A program made the position numbers and the translations under genes. The notes below the pieces were generated by a model. It was not told the origin of the DNA. It searched no databases and saw only the letters and a list, made by a program, of their open reading frames with translations. A stretch of DNA of 14,848 nucleotides from Conexibacteraceae bacterium (GTDB lineage Bacteria > Actinomycetota > Thermoleophilia > Solirubrobacterales > Solirubrobacteraceae), in assembly GCA_009785395.1 (NCBI GenBank), contig WQWK01000018.1, positions 1-14,848 on the forward strand. Direction: 5' to 3'. Positions 1 through 6,509 of this stretch are shown piece after piece. Numbering within the stretch: the stretch's first letter is position 1; every line of letters starts with the position of its first letter.

Positions 1-87
1 GGGAACATGGGGCGCTTTGCGGTCATGCGCGACCCGCAGGGGGCCGTGTTCGGGCTTTACAAGTTCCCGCCGCAGGCCGCCGCCTGA
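1..87 (+). CDS. VOC-family protein, C-terminal end only
   Basis: Frame 1 is open from the first base and ends with TGA at 85-87, giving the last 28 residues of a protein that begins outside the window. The readable end contains GRFAVMRDPQGAVFGLYK, the typical last strand of vicinal-oxygen-chelate (glyoxalase/bleomycin-resistance/dioxygenase) proteins, where 'DPQGA.FGL' closes the final beta-alpha-beta-beta-beta unit. The tail is short and Ala/Pro-rich. Substrate and function cannot be told from so short a piece. The gene converges on the SDR gene that follows. Confidence 0.7.
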   Translation, partial: GNMGRFAVMRDPQGAVFGLYKFPPQAAA

Positions 88-100
88 TCCGCGTCGCGGG

Positions 101-117
101 CCCGCGCTGACCGCGGG
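101..117. terminator. possible bidirectional terminator hairpin
   Basis: CCCGCG (101-106) and CGCGGG (112-117) can pair around a 5-nt loop in the 48-bp gap between the convergent VOC and SDR genes. There is no U-tract, and GC-rich hairpins arise easily in this sequence, so this is only a placement-based suggestion. The same gap has the 10-mer GATCCGCGTC twice (86-95 and 128-137). Confidence 0.3.
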
Positions 118-135
118 TGACGGTGCGGATCCGCG

Positions 136-1047
136 TCAAAGCGGAAACCGCGTCCCCGTCAGCTCCTCGCTGACCTCCCACAGCCTGCGCGCCGTCTCGG
201 TGTCGCGGGCACGGGCGCTGCGGCCGACCAGCTGGGGCGCGCCGCGCAGTTCCTGGAAGCCGCCCGGACCCGCGAAGCTGTCGCCGGGGATCGGTGCGAC
301 GGCGGCGAACAGTGTCGGCAGGGCGCCGCCGCGGGCGTTCTGGGCGACCAGGCCGTTGCCGATCCTGCCCACCATCAACTCCCACAAGCCGCTCTCCGAG
401 TGCGACTGCAGGTTGGTGGCGGCGTAACCAGGGTGCGCTGCGACCGACAGCACCGGCGAGCCCGCGGCGGTGAGCCGGCGCTGCAGCTCGCCGGTGAACA
501 GCAGGTTCGCGAGCTTCGACTGCCCGTAGGCGCCCCAGCGCCGGTAGCGCCTGCGCTCCCAGTTGAGGTCGTCGAAGTCGATCCGGCCGATGCGGTGCAG
601 GCCGGAGGAGACGGTGACGACACGACCGCGCACGTGCGGAAGCAGCAGGCTCGTGAGCGCGAACGGTCCGAGGTGGTTTGTCCCGAGCTGGAGCTCGAAC
701 CCGTCGGCGGTGCGCCCGAGTGGCGGGATCATCACGCCGGCGTTGTTGATCAGCAGGTCGATATCCCCCTCCCAGGCGGCCGCGAACTCACGCACGGACG
801 CGAGGTTCGCCAGGTCCAGCTCGCGCACCTCCGGCTGGCCGGGCATCCCGGCCGCGGCCGCGGCGCCCTTCTCGGTGTTGCGGACCGCGAGCGTCACGTC
901 CGCTCCGGCGGAGGCGAGTATCTGCGCGGTCACGAGGCCGATGCCGCTGTTGGCGCCGGTCACGATCACGCGCCTGCCCGGTAGGTCTGGGACATCGGCG
1001 GTCGAGAAGCGCTGCGGTACTCCGTCTGATGTGGAAGCCGTGGTCAT
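136..1047 (-). CDS. SDR-family oxidoreductase, retinol dehydrogenase-like
   Basis: This is a 303-residue classical short-chain dehydrogenase/reductase. It has a Rossmann fold with the cofactor motif TGANSGIG (residues 30-37), NNAG at 101-104, SS at 147-148 and the catalytic pair Y174-x-x-x-K178 in AYGQSK. The length and the long insert before YGQSK (DFDDLNWERR) match the retinol-dehydrogenase / protochlorophyllide-reductase-like subgroup, which uses NADP(H). The physiological substrate is unknown. ATG at 1047 is chosen because it lies about 20 residues before the fold. An in-frame ATG at 1074 would add nine residues, and neither has a convincing Shine-Dalgarno sequence. The gene is divergent from the PPOX gene with a gap of only 48 bp, so the two promoters must overlap. 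Confidence 0.85.
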   Translation of the reverse strand: MTTASTSDGVPQRFSTADVPDLPGRRVIVTGANSGIGLVTAQILASAGADVTLAVRNTEKGAAAAAGMPGQPEVRELDLANLASVREFAAAWEGDIDLLINNAGVMIPPLGRTADGFELQLGTNHLGPFALTSLLLPHVRGRVVTVSSGLHRIGRIDFDDLNWERRRYRRWGAYGQSKLANLLFTGELQRRLTAAGSPVLSVAAHPGYAATNLQSHSESGLWELMVGRIGNGLVAQNARGGALPTLFAAVAPIPGDSFAGPGGFQELRGAPQLVGRSARARDTETARRLWEVSEELTGTRFPL

Positions 1048-1081
1048 GAACGATATTTTCGCGGGACGCGACATTCTTTGC

Positions 1082-1087
1082 GGGAGG
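1082..1087 (+). promoter_or_regulatory. ribosome binding site of the PPOX-fold gene
   Basis: GGGAGG ends 8 nt before the ATG at 1096 and decides that start over an upstream in-frame TTG at 1078. Confidence 0.7.
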
Positions 1088-1095
1088 ATTCGGGA

Positions 1096-1491
1096 ATGAC
1101 CACCTTTCCCGATTCACACCATGCCCTGCTCGAAGCCCCGATCGCATCGCTGACGACGATCGGCGCGGACGGCTTCCCGCAATCGACGCTGATCTGGTTC
1201 CTGCACGACGGCGGCGAGCTGAAGACGTCGCTGAACACCACGCGGCTGAAGACCAAGAACCTGCTCAAGCGCCCGCAGGTGAACCTGCTGATTCCCGACC
1301 CAGCTGATCCGATGCGCTACCTGGAGGTCCGCGGGACCGCCAGGACCGAGCCCGATCCGGACAACAGCTTCGCCCAGAAGCTCGGGGCCAAGTACGGCGC
1401 CGACCTGACCGCGTATGACAGTCCCGGCGACCAGCGCCTCACGGTGACGCTCGAGCCCAAGAATGTCTACGCCGTGGACATGAACCATTAG
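1096..1491 (+). CDS. PPOX-class (F420- or flavin-dependent) small oxidoreductase
   Basis: This 131-residue protein has the pyridoxamine-5'-phosphate-oxidase-like split beta-barrel. Visible features are the opening IASLTTIGADGFPQSTLIWF, the strand pair that begins these proteins, then LKTSLNTTRLKTKNLLKRP (cofactor-phosphate region) and LEVRGTA followed by an acidic stretch. This pattern is typical of actinobacterial 'PPOX class F420-dependent' enzymes, which reduce or oxidise small substrates with F420, FMN or heme-related cofactors. Which cofactor is used here cannot be decided by eye. GGGAGG lies 8 nt before the ATG. The stop overlaps the stop of the convergent alditol-oxidase gene by 4 nt (TTAG, 1488-1491). 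Confidence 0.8.
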   Translation: MTTFPDSHHALLEAPIASLTTIGADGFPQSTLIWFLHDGGELKTSLNTTRLKTKNLLKRPQVNLLIPDPADPMRYLEVRGTARTEPDPDNSFAQKLGAKYGADLTAYDSPGDQRLTVTLEPKNVYAVDMNH

Positions 1492-2795
1492 CCGGAGCCC
1501 GCGTCCGAGCCGGAGCCCGAGTCGCAGCCCGCGAGCCCCAGCGTCTCCGACAACCACGCGTTCGTGAAGACGCCGCGCGGGGCGAGCTCGCGGCGCAGGG
1601 CGAGGAAGTCGGGCAGCCTCGGGTACTGCACGCGCAAAGCTTCGCCCGTGACGCTGAAGACCTTGCCCCAGTGCGGTCGGGCCGAGAAGCCGGCCAGTAC
1701 ACGCTCGACCTCGGCCACGATCGCGCGCACGGCCTCGGGCTCCCGGCGCCACGTGAAGTGCAGCGCGATCGAGTCTCGCCGGTGGTGAGGGCTCAGCCAC
1801 AGCTCGTCGGCGGCGATCGTCCGCATCTCGGAGATGTACAGCAGCGGGCGAATCCGCGCTCCGAGCTCGGAACGCAGCGCGCTGATCGCGGCGAGACCGT
1901 CATCCTGCGCGACGAACCACTCCGACTGGATCTCCTCGCCGGCGCTCGGCGCGAAGCCCGCCCGGAAGTGCGGCAGCCGCTCACACCACGGCCCGGGCTC
2001 ACCGAGCTGCTCGGTGCAGAACGCCGGGTCGGCCCCGGGCACCGGATTCCGCGGCCCGGTCGCCGCCCTCGCCCCGAACAGACTTGGCCGGGCCGGCGCT
2101 ACCGGGTCGCCCTTCACCCAGACCTCGCGGACGCGCTCGCCGAAGGCGTGGAAGACGCTGACGCTCCGCCCCGCGGTGGTGACCTCGTCGAGGTGCTCGG
2201 CCAGCTGATCCCAGTCCATGCCCTCGTACACGCGCTGGCTCAGCCTGTACGAGGGCTCGACCGCGAGCGTCGCCCGCACCACGATTCCCAGCGCCCCGAG
2301 GTGCACAACCGCCCCCGGGAAGCGCGGATCGCCCGCGTCGATGTCCACCACCTCACCCGCGCTCGTCACGAACCGCATCCCACGAACCGCGGTCGCCAGA
2401 TTCCCGAGCGCATCGCCGGAGCCGTGTGTGCCGGTCGCGACCGCCCCGATCACCGAGATGTGCGGCAGCGATGCCATGTTCGCCAGCGCCAGCGCCTCGC
2501 CCGGCGCAGCATCGCCCTCCAGAGCGTCGGCGAGCTGCGCGTAGGTCACCGCGGGACCGACCGCGACCGTCATCGCATCGCGATCGATCGTGATCTCGCC
2601 CGCCCCGGCTAGCCGGTCCGACGCCACCAGCTCCTCGGCGTCACCGATCGCGCTGAAGCTGTGGCGCGTGGCGAGCACCTGCAGTGAAGGGCGCGTGCAG
2701 GCAAGGCGGCGCAGTTCGTCGAGTGTCTCCGGGTGGTGCACGACGCCCGCGCCGTATCGGTAGTTGCCCGCCCAGTTGGTCAGATCCACGGCCAC
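1488..2795 (-). CDS. aldO: alditol oxidase-like FAD-dependent enzyme (VAO family)
   Basis: The 435-residue protein matches the layout of Streptomyces AldO/xylitol oxidase, which oxidises the terminal hydroxyl of alditols with O2, giving an aldose and H2O2. The start DLTNWAGN is the AldO start. RHSF carries H45, equivalent to the histidine that covalently binds FAD. The block LANMASLPHISVIGAVATG (104-122) is the FAD-binding signature. AldO active-site positions are conserved as E323-x-R325 (SEMRTIAAD), T348 (HFTW) and K378 (PHWGK). The acidic Gly/Ser tail (CDSGSGSDAGSG) is extra and low in complexity. GTG at 2795 is chosen because GAGGAG lies 10 nt upstream. The ATG at 2858 would overlap the divergent gene and precede the family start by about 20 residues. 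GTG at 2789 is an alternative. D-arabinono-lactone/gulonolactone oxidase is a less likely identity. Confidence 0.82.
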   Translation of the reverse strand: MAVDLTNWAGNYRYGAGVVHHPETLDELRRLACTRPSLQVLATRHSFSAIGDAEELVASDRLAGAGEITIDRDAMTVAVGPAVTYAQLADALEGDAAPGEALALANMASLPHISVIGAVATGTHGSGDALGNLATAVRGMRFVTSAGEVVDIDAGDPRFPGAVVHLGALGIVVRATLAVEPSYRLSQRVYEGMDWDQLAEHLDEVTTAGRSVSVFHAFGERVREVWVKGDPVAPARPSLFGARAATGPRNPVPGADPAFCTEQLGEPGPWCERLPHFRAGFAPSAGEEIQSEWFVAQDDGLAAISALRSELGARIRPLLYISEMRTIAADELWLSPHHRRDSIALHFTWRREPEAVRAIVAEVERVLAGFSARPHWGKVFSVTGEALRVQYPRLPDFLALRRELAPRGVFTNAWLSETLGLAGCDSGSGSDAGSG

Positions 2796-2827
2796 TGCTC
2801 GCTCGCTCCTCGCACGGGACGGCACAG

Positions 2828-2833
2828 TAGTGT
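2828..2833 (+). promoter_or_regulatory. possible -10 element for a leaderless membrane-protein mRNA
   Basis: TAGTGT lies 9 nt before the ATG at 2843, which has no Shine-Dalgarno sequence. A transcript starting about 7 nt past the hexamer would begin almost at the ATG. No convincing -35 element is seen, so this is weak. Confidence 0.3.
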
Positions 2834-2842
2834 GGCCGCGGC

Positions 2843-3496
2843 ATGCATGCACTGACACTGGCGACGCTCACGGACTTCACCGTCGAGGCGCTCAAGCAGG
2901 TGCGCAACCCACACCTGTTCGAGTGGTACGCGATCCCGCTGCTCGCGTTCGTCTTCTACGTGTACGCGCAGGAGGTGGAGCGCGGCCGCTGGGACATGGT
3001 GGCGGCCGGGCTCGCGGTCTGGATGGCGGACGGCTTCAACGAGATCGTCAACGCGCTGATCCTGCACTGGACGCACACCGCCGCGCTGTGGACCGAGACC
3101 GGGCGCACCGCCTACCAGTTCACCGTCGGCCTCAATGTCGAGACGATGTTCATGTTCGCCGTCGCGGGCATCGTGTTCGCGAAGTTCCTCCCAGCCGACC
3201 GCAGGGCGAAGATCCTCGGGCTGCCGAACCGCTTTGCACTGGCGCTCGGGATGTCACTGCTCAGCGTCGCCATCGAGGTGTTCCTGCACGCCACCGGCAG
3301 CTTCCACTGGCATTACTGGTTTTGGGGTGTGGACTCGCTGCCGGTGATCGTGATCTTCGGTTACCTGTGGTTCTACATGTACGCGGCCTGGGTGTATGAC
3401 GCCGACGCCGTGAAGCGCTTTACGCTCGTGGGCGGCCTGGCCGCGGTCAACGCGATCCTGATCCTCGTCTTCGGCGTCGGGCTCGGCTGGCTGTAG
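2843..3496 (+). CDS. unrecognised multi-pass membrane protein
   Basis: I do not recognise this 217-residue protein. It has about six hydrophobic segments, near residues 28-42, 52-73, 95-112, 130-148, 160-187 and 195-216, separated by short charged loops (AQEVERGRWD, PADRRAK, YDADAVKR). Histidines and aromatics cluster at membrane borders: HWTHT near 76-80 and HATGSFHWHYWFW near 149-161. These could bind a metal, heme or quinone, but no named motif is present. The ATG at 2843 has no Shine-Dalgarno sequence, and the divergent oxidase gene starts 47 bp away. The 3' end, including the stop, is partly duplicated just downstream (see findings). The patatin gene follows after 48 bp. Confidence 0.7.
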   Translation: MHALTLATLTDFTVEALKQVRNPHLFEWYAIPLLAFVFYVYAQEVERGRWDMVAAGLAVWMADGFNEIVNALILHWTHTAALWTETGRTAYQFTVGLNVETMFMFAVAGIVFAKFLPADRRAKILGLPNRFALALGMSLLSVAIEVFLHATGSFHWHYWFWGVDSLPVIVIFGYLWFYMYAAWVYDADAVKRFTLVGGLAAVNAILILVFGVGLGWL

Positions 3497-3517
3497 AGCG
3501 TCGGGTGGCTGTAGAGC
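3482..3517 (+). repeat. short direct repeat spanning the stop codon
   Basis: TGGCTGTAGAGC occurs at 3488-3499 and again at 3506-3517. The first copy holds the TAG stop of the membrane-protein gene. The second is preceded by GTCGGG, as is the first further upstream, which suggests a small duplication with loss of 6 nt. Confidence 0.7.
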
Positions 3518-3544
3518 ATTAGGCTGGCCTGGAGGAGATCACCC

Positions 3545-4594
3545 ATGCGACTCTCGAGCCTTCGGCGCTTCAGCGCCGACCCACTGCTGCAGGCGACCGC
3601 CAAGATGACTGAGGATCAGCGCGACCACCCCGTGGTCGCGCTGATCCTCAGGCGCCGCGAGCAGGGCTCGCTCCCGGGCCGGCGCACGGACGGCCGCCGG
3701 GTCGCGCTCGTGATCGAGGGCGGCGGCATGCGCGGGGTGGTCTCCGCGGGGATGACCGCCGCGATCGAGCAGCTCGGCCTCACCAACGCCTTCGACGAGG
3801 TCCACGGCGCATCGGCCGGCGCCTTCAACGCCGCCTTCCTGATCGCCGGGCAGGCCACGTATCTGACCGGCCTGTATCAGCACGGCTTCGGCAACCCGCG
3901 CTTCATCAACCTGCGCCGGGTGCTGCTCGGCCGGGCGGCGCTGTTCAACATGGACTACGTCGTCAACGAGGTCTGGCGCACCCAGCGCCCGCTGCACACC
4001 GAGCGCATCCTGGAGAGCGCGATCAAGCTGCACTGCACCGCGACCGACGTCAAGGAGGCGCAGGCCGTCGATCTCACCGACCTCCGCGACGACAGGGAGA
4101 TCCGCACGGCGATGCTCGCCTCGGCACGGCTGCCGTGGCTGGCCGGAGCTCCGGTGCCGTTCCGCGGGCGGCTGCTGTTCGACGCGACCCTGGCCGAGGC
4201 GGTGCCGGTCACCGTTCCCCGCCGGACCGCGACCGACATGCTCGTGCTGCAGACACGGCCCCACGGAGTTGCCCATACCCCGCTATCCACGGGCGTCGCG
4301 AACCTCACCGACCGCTACCTGGTCAAGTTCAACCCCGAGCTGGTCGAGCTGCGCCGGACCCGCTCGGCGCGTTACGACGCACTGATCGGCGAGCTCGCGC
4401 GGCAGTCTCGCGACCCTGAGAACAGACCGGCCGTGTGCGTGATCCGCCCGCCGGCGGGGTCGCCGATGATCAGCCAGATGGAGAATCGTGCCGGGGCGAT
4501 GGAGAGCGCCGGCGGGCACGGCTTCCGCGCGGCCTGGATGGCGCTCGAGGGCAGCGATCCGGAGCTGGTGAGCGTGCCGCGCGCGTTTCGCTGA
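3545..4594 (+). CDS. patatin-like phospholipase
   Basis: This 349-residue protein is a patatin-family acyl hydrolase using a Ser-Asp dyad on acyl lipids. It shows the oxyanion-hole glycines GGGMRG (59-64), the nucleophile elbow GASAG with S90, and the Asp region LLFDATLAEAV with D213. In most relatives the Asp is followed by Gly (DGG/DGA); here it is followed by Ala. The N-terminal TEDQRDHPVVALILRRR plus GSLPGRR and the later CTATDV match the YjjU-like bacterial patatin subgroup, probably cytosolic, as no signal peptide is seen. GGAGGAG at 3531-3537 sits 7 nt before the ATG. The PlsC-type gene follows 36 nt downstream, so the two are probably co-transcribed and work in lipid turnover. A near-perfect palindrome lies inside codons 22-36. 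Confidence 0.85.
   Translation: MRLSSLRRFSADPLLQATAKMTEDQRDHPVVALILRRREQGSLPGRRTDGRRVALVIEGGGMRGVVSAGMTAAIEQLGLTNAFDEVHGASAGAFNAAFLIAGQATYLTGLYQHGFGNPRFINLRRVLLGRAALFNMDYVVNEVWRTQRPLHTERILESAIKLHCTATDVKEAQAVDLTDLRDDREIRTAMLASARLPWLAGAPVPFRGRLLFDATLAEAVPVTVPRRTATDMLVLQTRPHGVAHTPLSTGVANLTDRYLVKFNPELVELRRTRSARYDALIGELARQSRDPENRPAVCVIRPPAGSPMISQMENRAGAMESAGGHGFRAAWMALEGSDPELVSVPRAFR
3609..3651. repeat. 20-bp-arm perfect inverted repeat inside the patatin gene
   Basis: Bases 3609-3628 and 3632-3651 are exact reverse complements around the 3-nt centre CCC. As a result both strands encode EDQRDHxVVALIL in one frame. The repeat could fold into a strong hairpin about 65 nt after the start codon. It lies in a part of the protein that is conserved in the family, so it is coding sequence as well as a structure. 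Confidence 0.9.
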
Positions 4595-4630
4595 GCTGTA
4601 ACAGCGAGCACCTCCGGGGGTACCAAGAAC

Positions 4631-5527
4631 GTGCATCTTCGCCGTCGTAGGCCCGCCGAGTCGCAGCTAAAGGAACGCGTCCGCGACGCCACCGTCGAGG
4701 CCGCGCGCGAGGGCCAGGAGCGGGTGATCGCCGCCGCGCGCGAGGTTGCGCAGCAGGCACCCGAGCGCGCACGCGAGCTGCGCGACTCCGTGGCGCAGCT
4801 GGACATCCCGTGGGCGCGGTCGGCGCCGGCCCGCTGGCTGCGCGAGCGCTTCATGCAGTTCGTGATGAACCCGATCCTCAACCACTACGCCGCGCGACGC
4901 GCGACCGGGTTCGAGAAGCTCGCCCAGGTCAAGCAGCCGGTGATCCTCGTCGCCAACCACGCGAGCCACATGGACACGCCGGTGATCCTCTCGGCGCTGC
5001 CGCGCAAGCTGCGCAAGCGCACCGCGGTCGCGGCCGCCGCCGACTACTTCTACCGCAGCCGCCTGATCGCCTCGCTGGTGGCGCTGCTCTTCAACACCGT
5101 GCCGGTCGAGCGCAAGGGCGGCGGCACCACCAACGGCGCCAGCCATCTCGACACCCTGCTCGACGACGGCTGGAACCTGCTGCTGTACCCGGAGGGCACC
5201 CGCAAGCACGACGCCGGCGCCGACCGCCGCGTGCGCCGCGGCGCAGCGGTGCTCGCGTCGCACCACAACCTGACGATCGTGCCGATCCGCGTGACCGGCA
5301 CCGCCGCGGCGATGCCCCCGGGCCAGGTCTGGCCCAAGCGCCTGCGCGGCCGCCTGCGCTCGCACCGCCACCGGGTCGAGGTCGCCTTCGGCGAGCCGAT
5401 CCCGCCGCTCTCGGACACGGCCGCGCTGATCGACAAGGTCCAGTACTTCTTCGACGGCGAGGTCGGCCCGCCCTCGCGCTCGCCGTACCGCCGCCGTAAC
5501 GGCGGCCGCGACGCAGGCGACAACTGA
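4631..5527 (+). CDS. plsC: 1-acyl-glycerol-3-phosphate acyltransferase-like (PlsC family)
   Basis: This 298-residue lysophospholipid acyltransferase transfers an acyl group to a lysolipid at the membrane. The family blocks are in order: NHASHMD (109-115) with the catalytic H110-x4-D115, VPVERKGG (157-164) for phosphate binding, YPEGTR (186-191) and VPIR (217-220). The N-terminal ~60 residues are charged and helical (RVRDATVEAAREGQERV), likely a coiled coil or amphipathic membrane contact that ordinary PlsC (about 240 residues) lacks. The basic C-terminal tail is also extra. The start is a GTG at 4631 with a G-rich run about 10 nt upstream; a later in-frame GTG after CAGGAGCGG (about 4724) is possible. 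The gene follows the patatin gene closely. Its exact acceptor lipid is unknown. Confidence 0.82.
   Translation: MHLRRRRPAESQLKERVRDATVEAAREGQERVIAAAREVAQQAPERARELRDSVAQLDIPWARSAPARWLRERFMQFVMNPILNHYAARRATGFEKLAQVKQPVILVANHASHMDTPVILSALPRKLRKRTAVAAAADYFYRSRLIASLVALLFNTVPVERKGGGTTNGASHLDTLLDDGWNLLLYPEGTRKHDAGADRRVRRGAAVLASHHNLTIVPIRVTGTAAAMPPGQVWPKRLRGRLRSHRHRVEVAFGEPIPPLSDTAALIDKVQYFFDGEVGPPSRSPYRRRNGGRDAGDN
5490..5506. terminator. possible hairpin between convergent genes
   Basis: GCCGCCG (5490-5496) pairs with CGGCGGC (5500-5506) around TAA, just before the PlsC stop. The opposing permease stop is 1 nt beyond the PlsC stop, so any shared terminator must lie inside coding DNA. There is no U-tract. 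Confidence 0.25.
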
Positions 5528-5528
5528 G

Positions 5529-6509
5529 TCAGCGCCGGATCTGACGTGACCAGGCGTCGAGCCCGACGGCGAGCAGCATGATCGCGCCGAGCGTGATCTG
5601 CTCGTACAGCGGGTTGAGGCTCAGCAGCCCGTAGCCGTTGCCGATCAGCGCGATCAGCAGCACGCCGACGACGGTGCGCCAGACGGCGCCCTCGCCGCCG
5701 AGGATGCTGGTGCCGCCGACGACGATTCCGGCCACTACCGTGAAGGTCAGGGTCGTGTTGTTGGTCGAGTTGCCCTCGAGCACGCGCGCGGAGTCGAGGA
5801 TGCCGCCCAGCGCGGCGGCGGCGCCGCTGAGCGCGAAGGCGACGATCCGCACGTAGTTCACGCGCACGCCGGCGAAGCGCGCGGCCTCGGCGTTGCCTCC
5901 GGCGGCGTAGACGTAGCGGCCGTAGGTCGTGCGGGCGAGGACGAGCCCGAGGATCACGACCACGATCACCATCACCCAGGTGGACATGTTGACCCCCAGG
6001 AACACCGACCTCGAGATGTCGGCGGCAGCCTGGTTGCTGACGAGCACGAGGTTGCCCGCCGTGACCAGCGATGCCACACCGGCGACGACGAATGACATCG
6101 CCAGCGTCGCGATCAGCGAGTTGATCTTGAAGAACGTCGACACGACGCCGTTGACGAGTCCGACCGCGACGCCCGAGAGCACGCCCGCGATGATCGCGAG
6201 CGTCGGGTTCCAGCCGTGCGCGGCCAGCTCGCCGAAGACCACCGACGCGAGCCCGTAGACCGCGCCGACGGAGAGGTCGATGCCGCCCGAGATCAGCACG
6301 AAGGTTCCGGCCGCGGCGATCACGAGCGTAGCGGCCTGCTGGTCGAGGATGTTCAGCAGGTTGGTCTTGCTCAGGAACGGTCCGGAGCCGATCGAGAGCG
6401 CGACGAACAGCACGATGAACGGGAGCAGGATCCCGGCGCTGCGCCACGGCACGCGTGTCGAGAGTGTCGAGGCCTGAGCCGCCGGGACCGTCTGTTGATC
6501 GGCGCTCAT
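5529..6509 (-). CDS. CUT2-type ABC transporter permease (RbsC-like)
   Basis: This 326-residue inner-membrane permease belongs to the ribose/xylose/AI-2 class (BPD_transp_2). It is hydrophobic throughout with about 8-10 helices after a 22-residue polar N-terminus. Family motifs are GGIDLSVG (75-82), the cytoplasmic ATPase-contact loop TYGRYVYAAGGNAEAARFAG (195-214), and VVGGTSILGGEGAVWRTVVG (263-282). The length is typical, and one gene presumably forms the homodimeric pore. The ATG at 6509 overlaps the ATPase stop by 4 nt (ATGA), so translation is coupled. Substrate cannot be assigned within the CUT2 family, which carries pentoses, inositols, nucleosides and AI-2. The gene converges on plsC. 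Confidence 0.92.
   Translation of the reverse strand: MSADQQTVPAAQASTLSTRVPWRSAGILLPFIVLFVALSIGSGPFLSKTNLLNILDQQAATLVIAAAGTFVLISGGIDLSVGAVYGLASVVFGELAAHGWNPTLAIIAGVLSGVAVGLVNGVVSTFFKINSLIATLAMSFVVAGVASLVTAGNLVLVSNQAAADISRSVFLGVNMSTWVMVIVVVILGLVLARTTYGRYVYAAGGNAEAARFAGVRVNYVRIVAFALSGAAAALGGILDSARVLEGNSTNNTTLTFTVVAGIVVGGTSILGGEGAVWRTVVGVLLIALIGNGYGLLSLNPLYEQITLGAIMLLAVGLDAWSRQIRR

Noticed and set aside
1671..2612. 313-residue plus-strand open frame opposite the alditol oxidase
   Set aside because: It is Arg/Pro/His-rich with no motif, while the minus strand encodes a full FAD enzyme with the flavinylation histidine.
5050..6447. 465-residue minus-strand open frame across plsC and the permease
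   Set aside because: It is a shifted frame of the permease and the antisense of plsC; the product is low-complexity Arg-rich.
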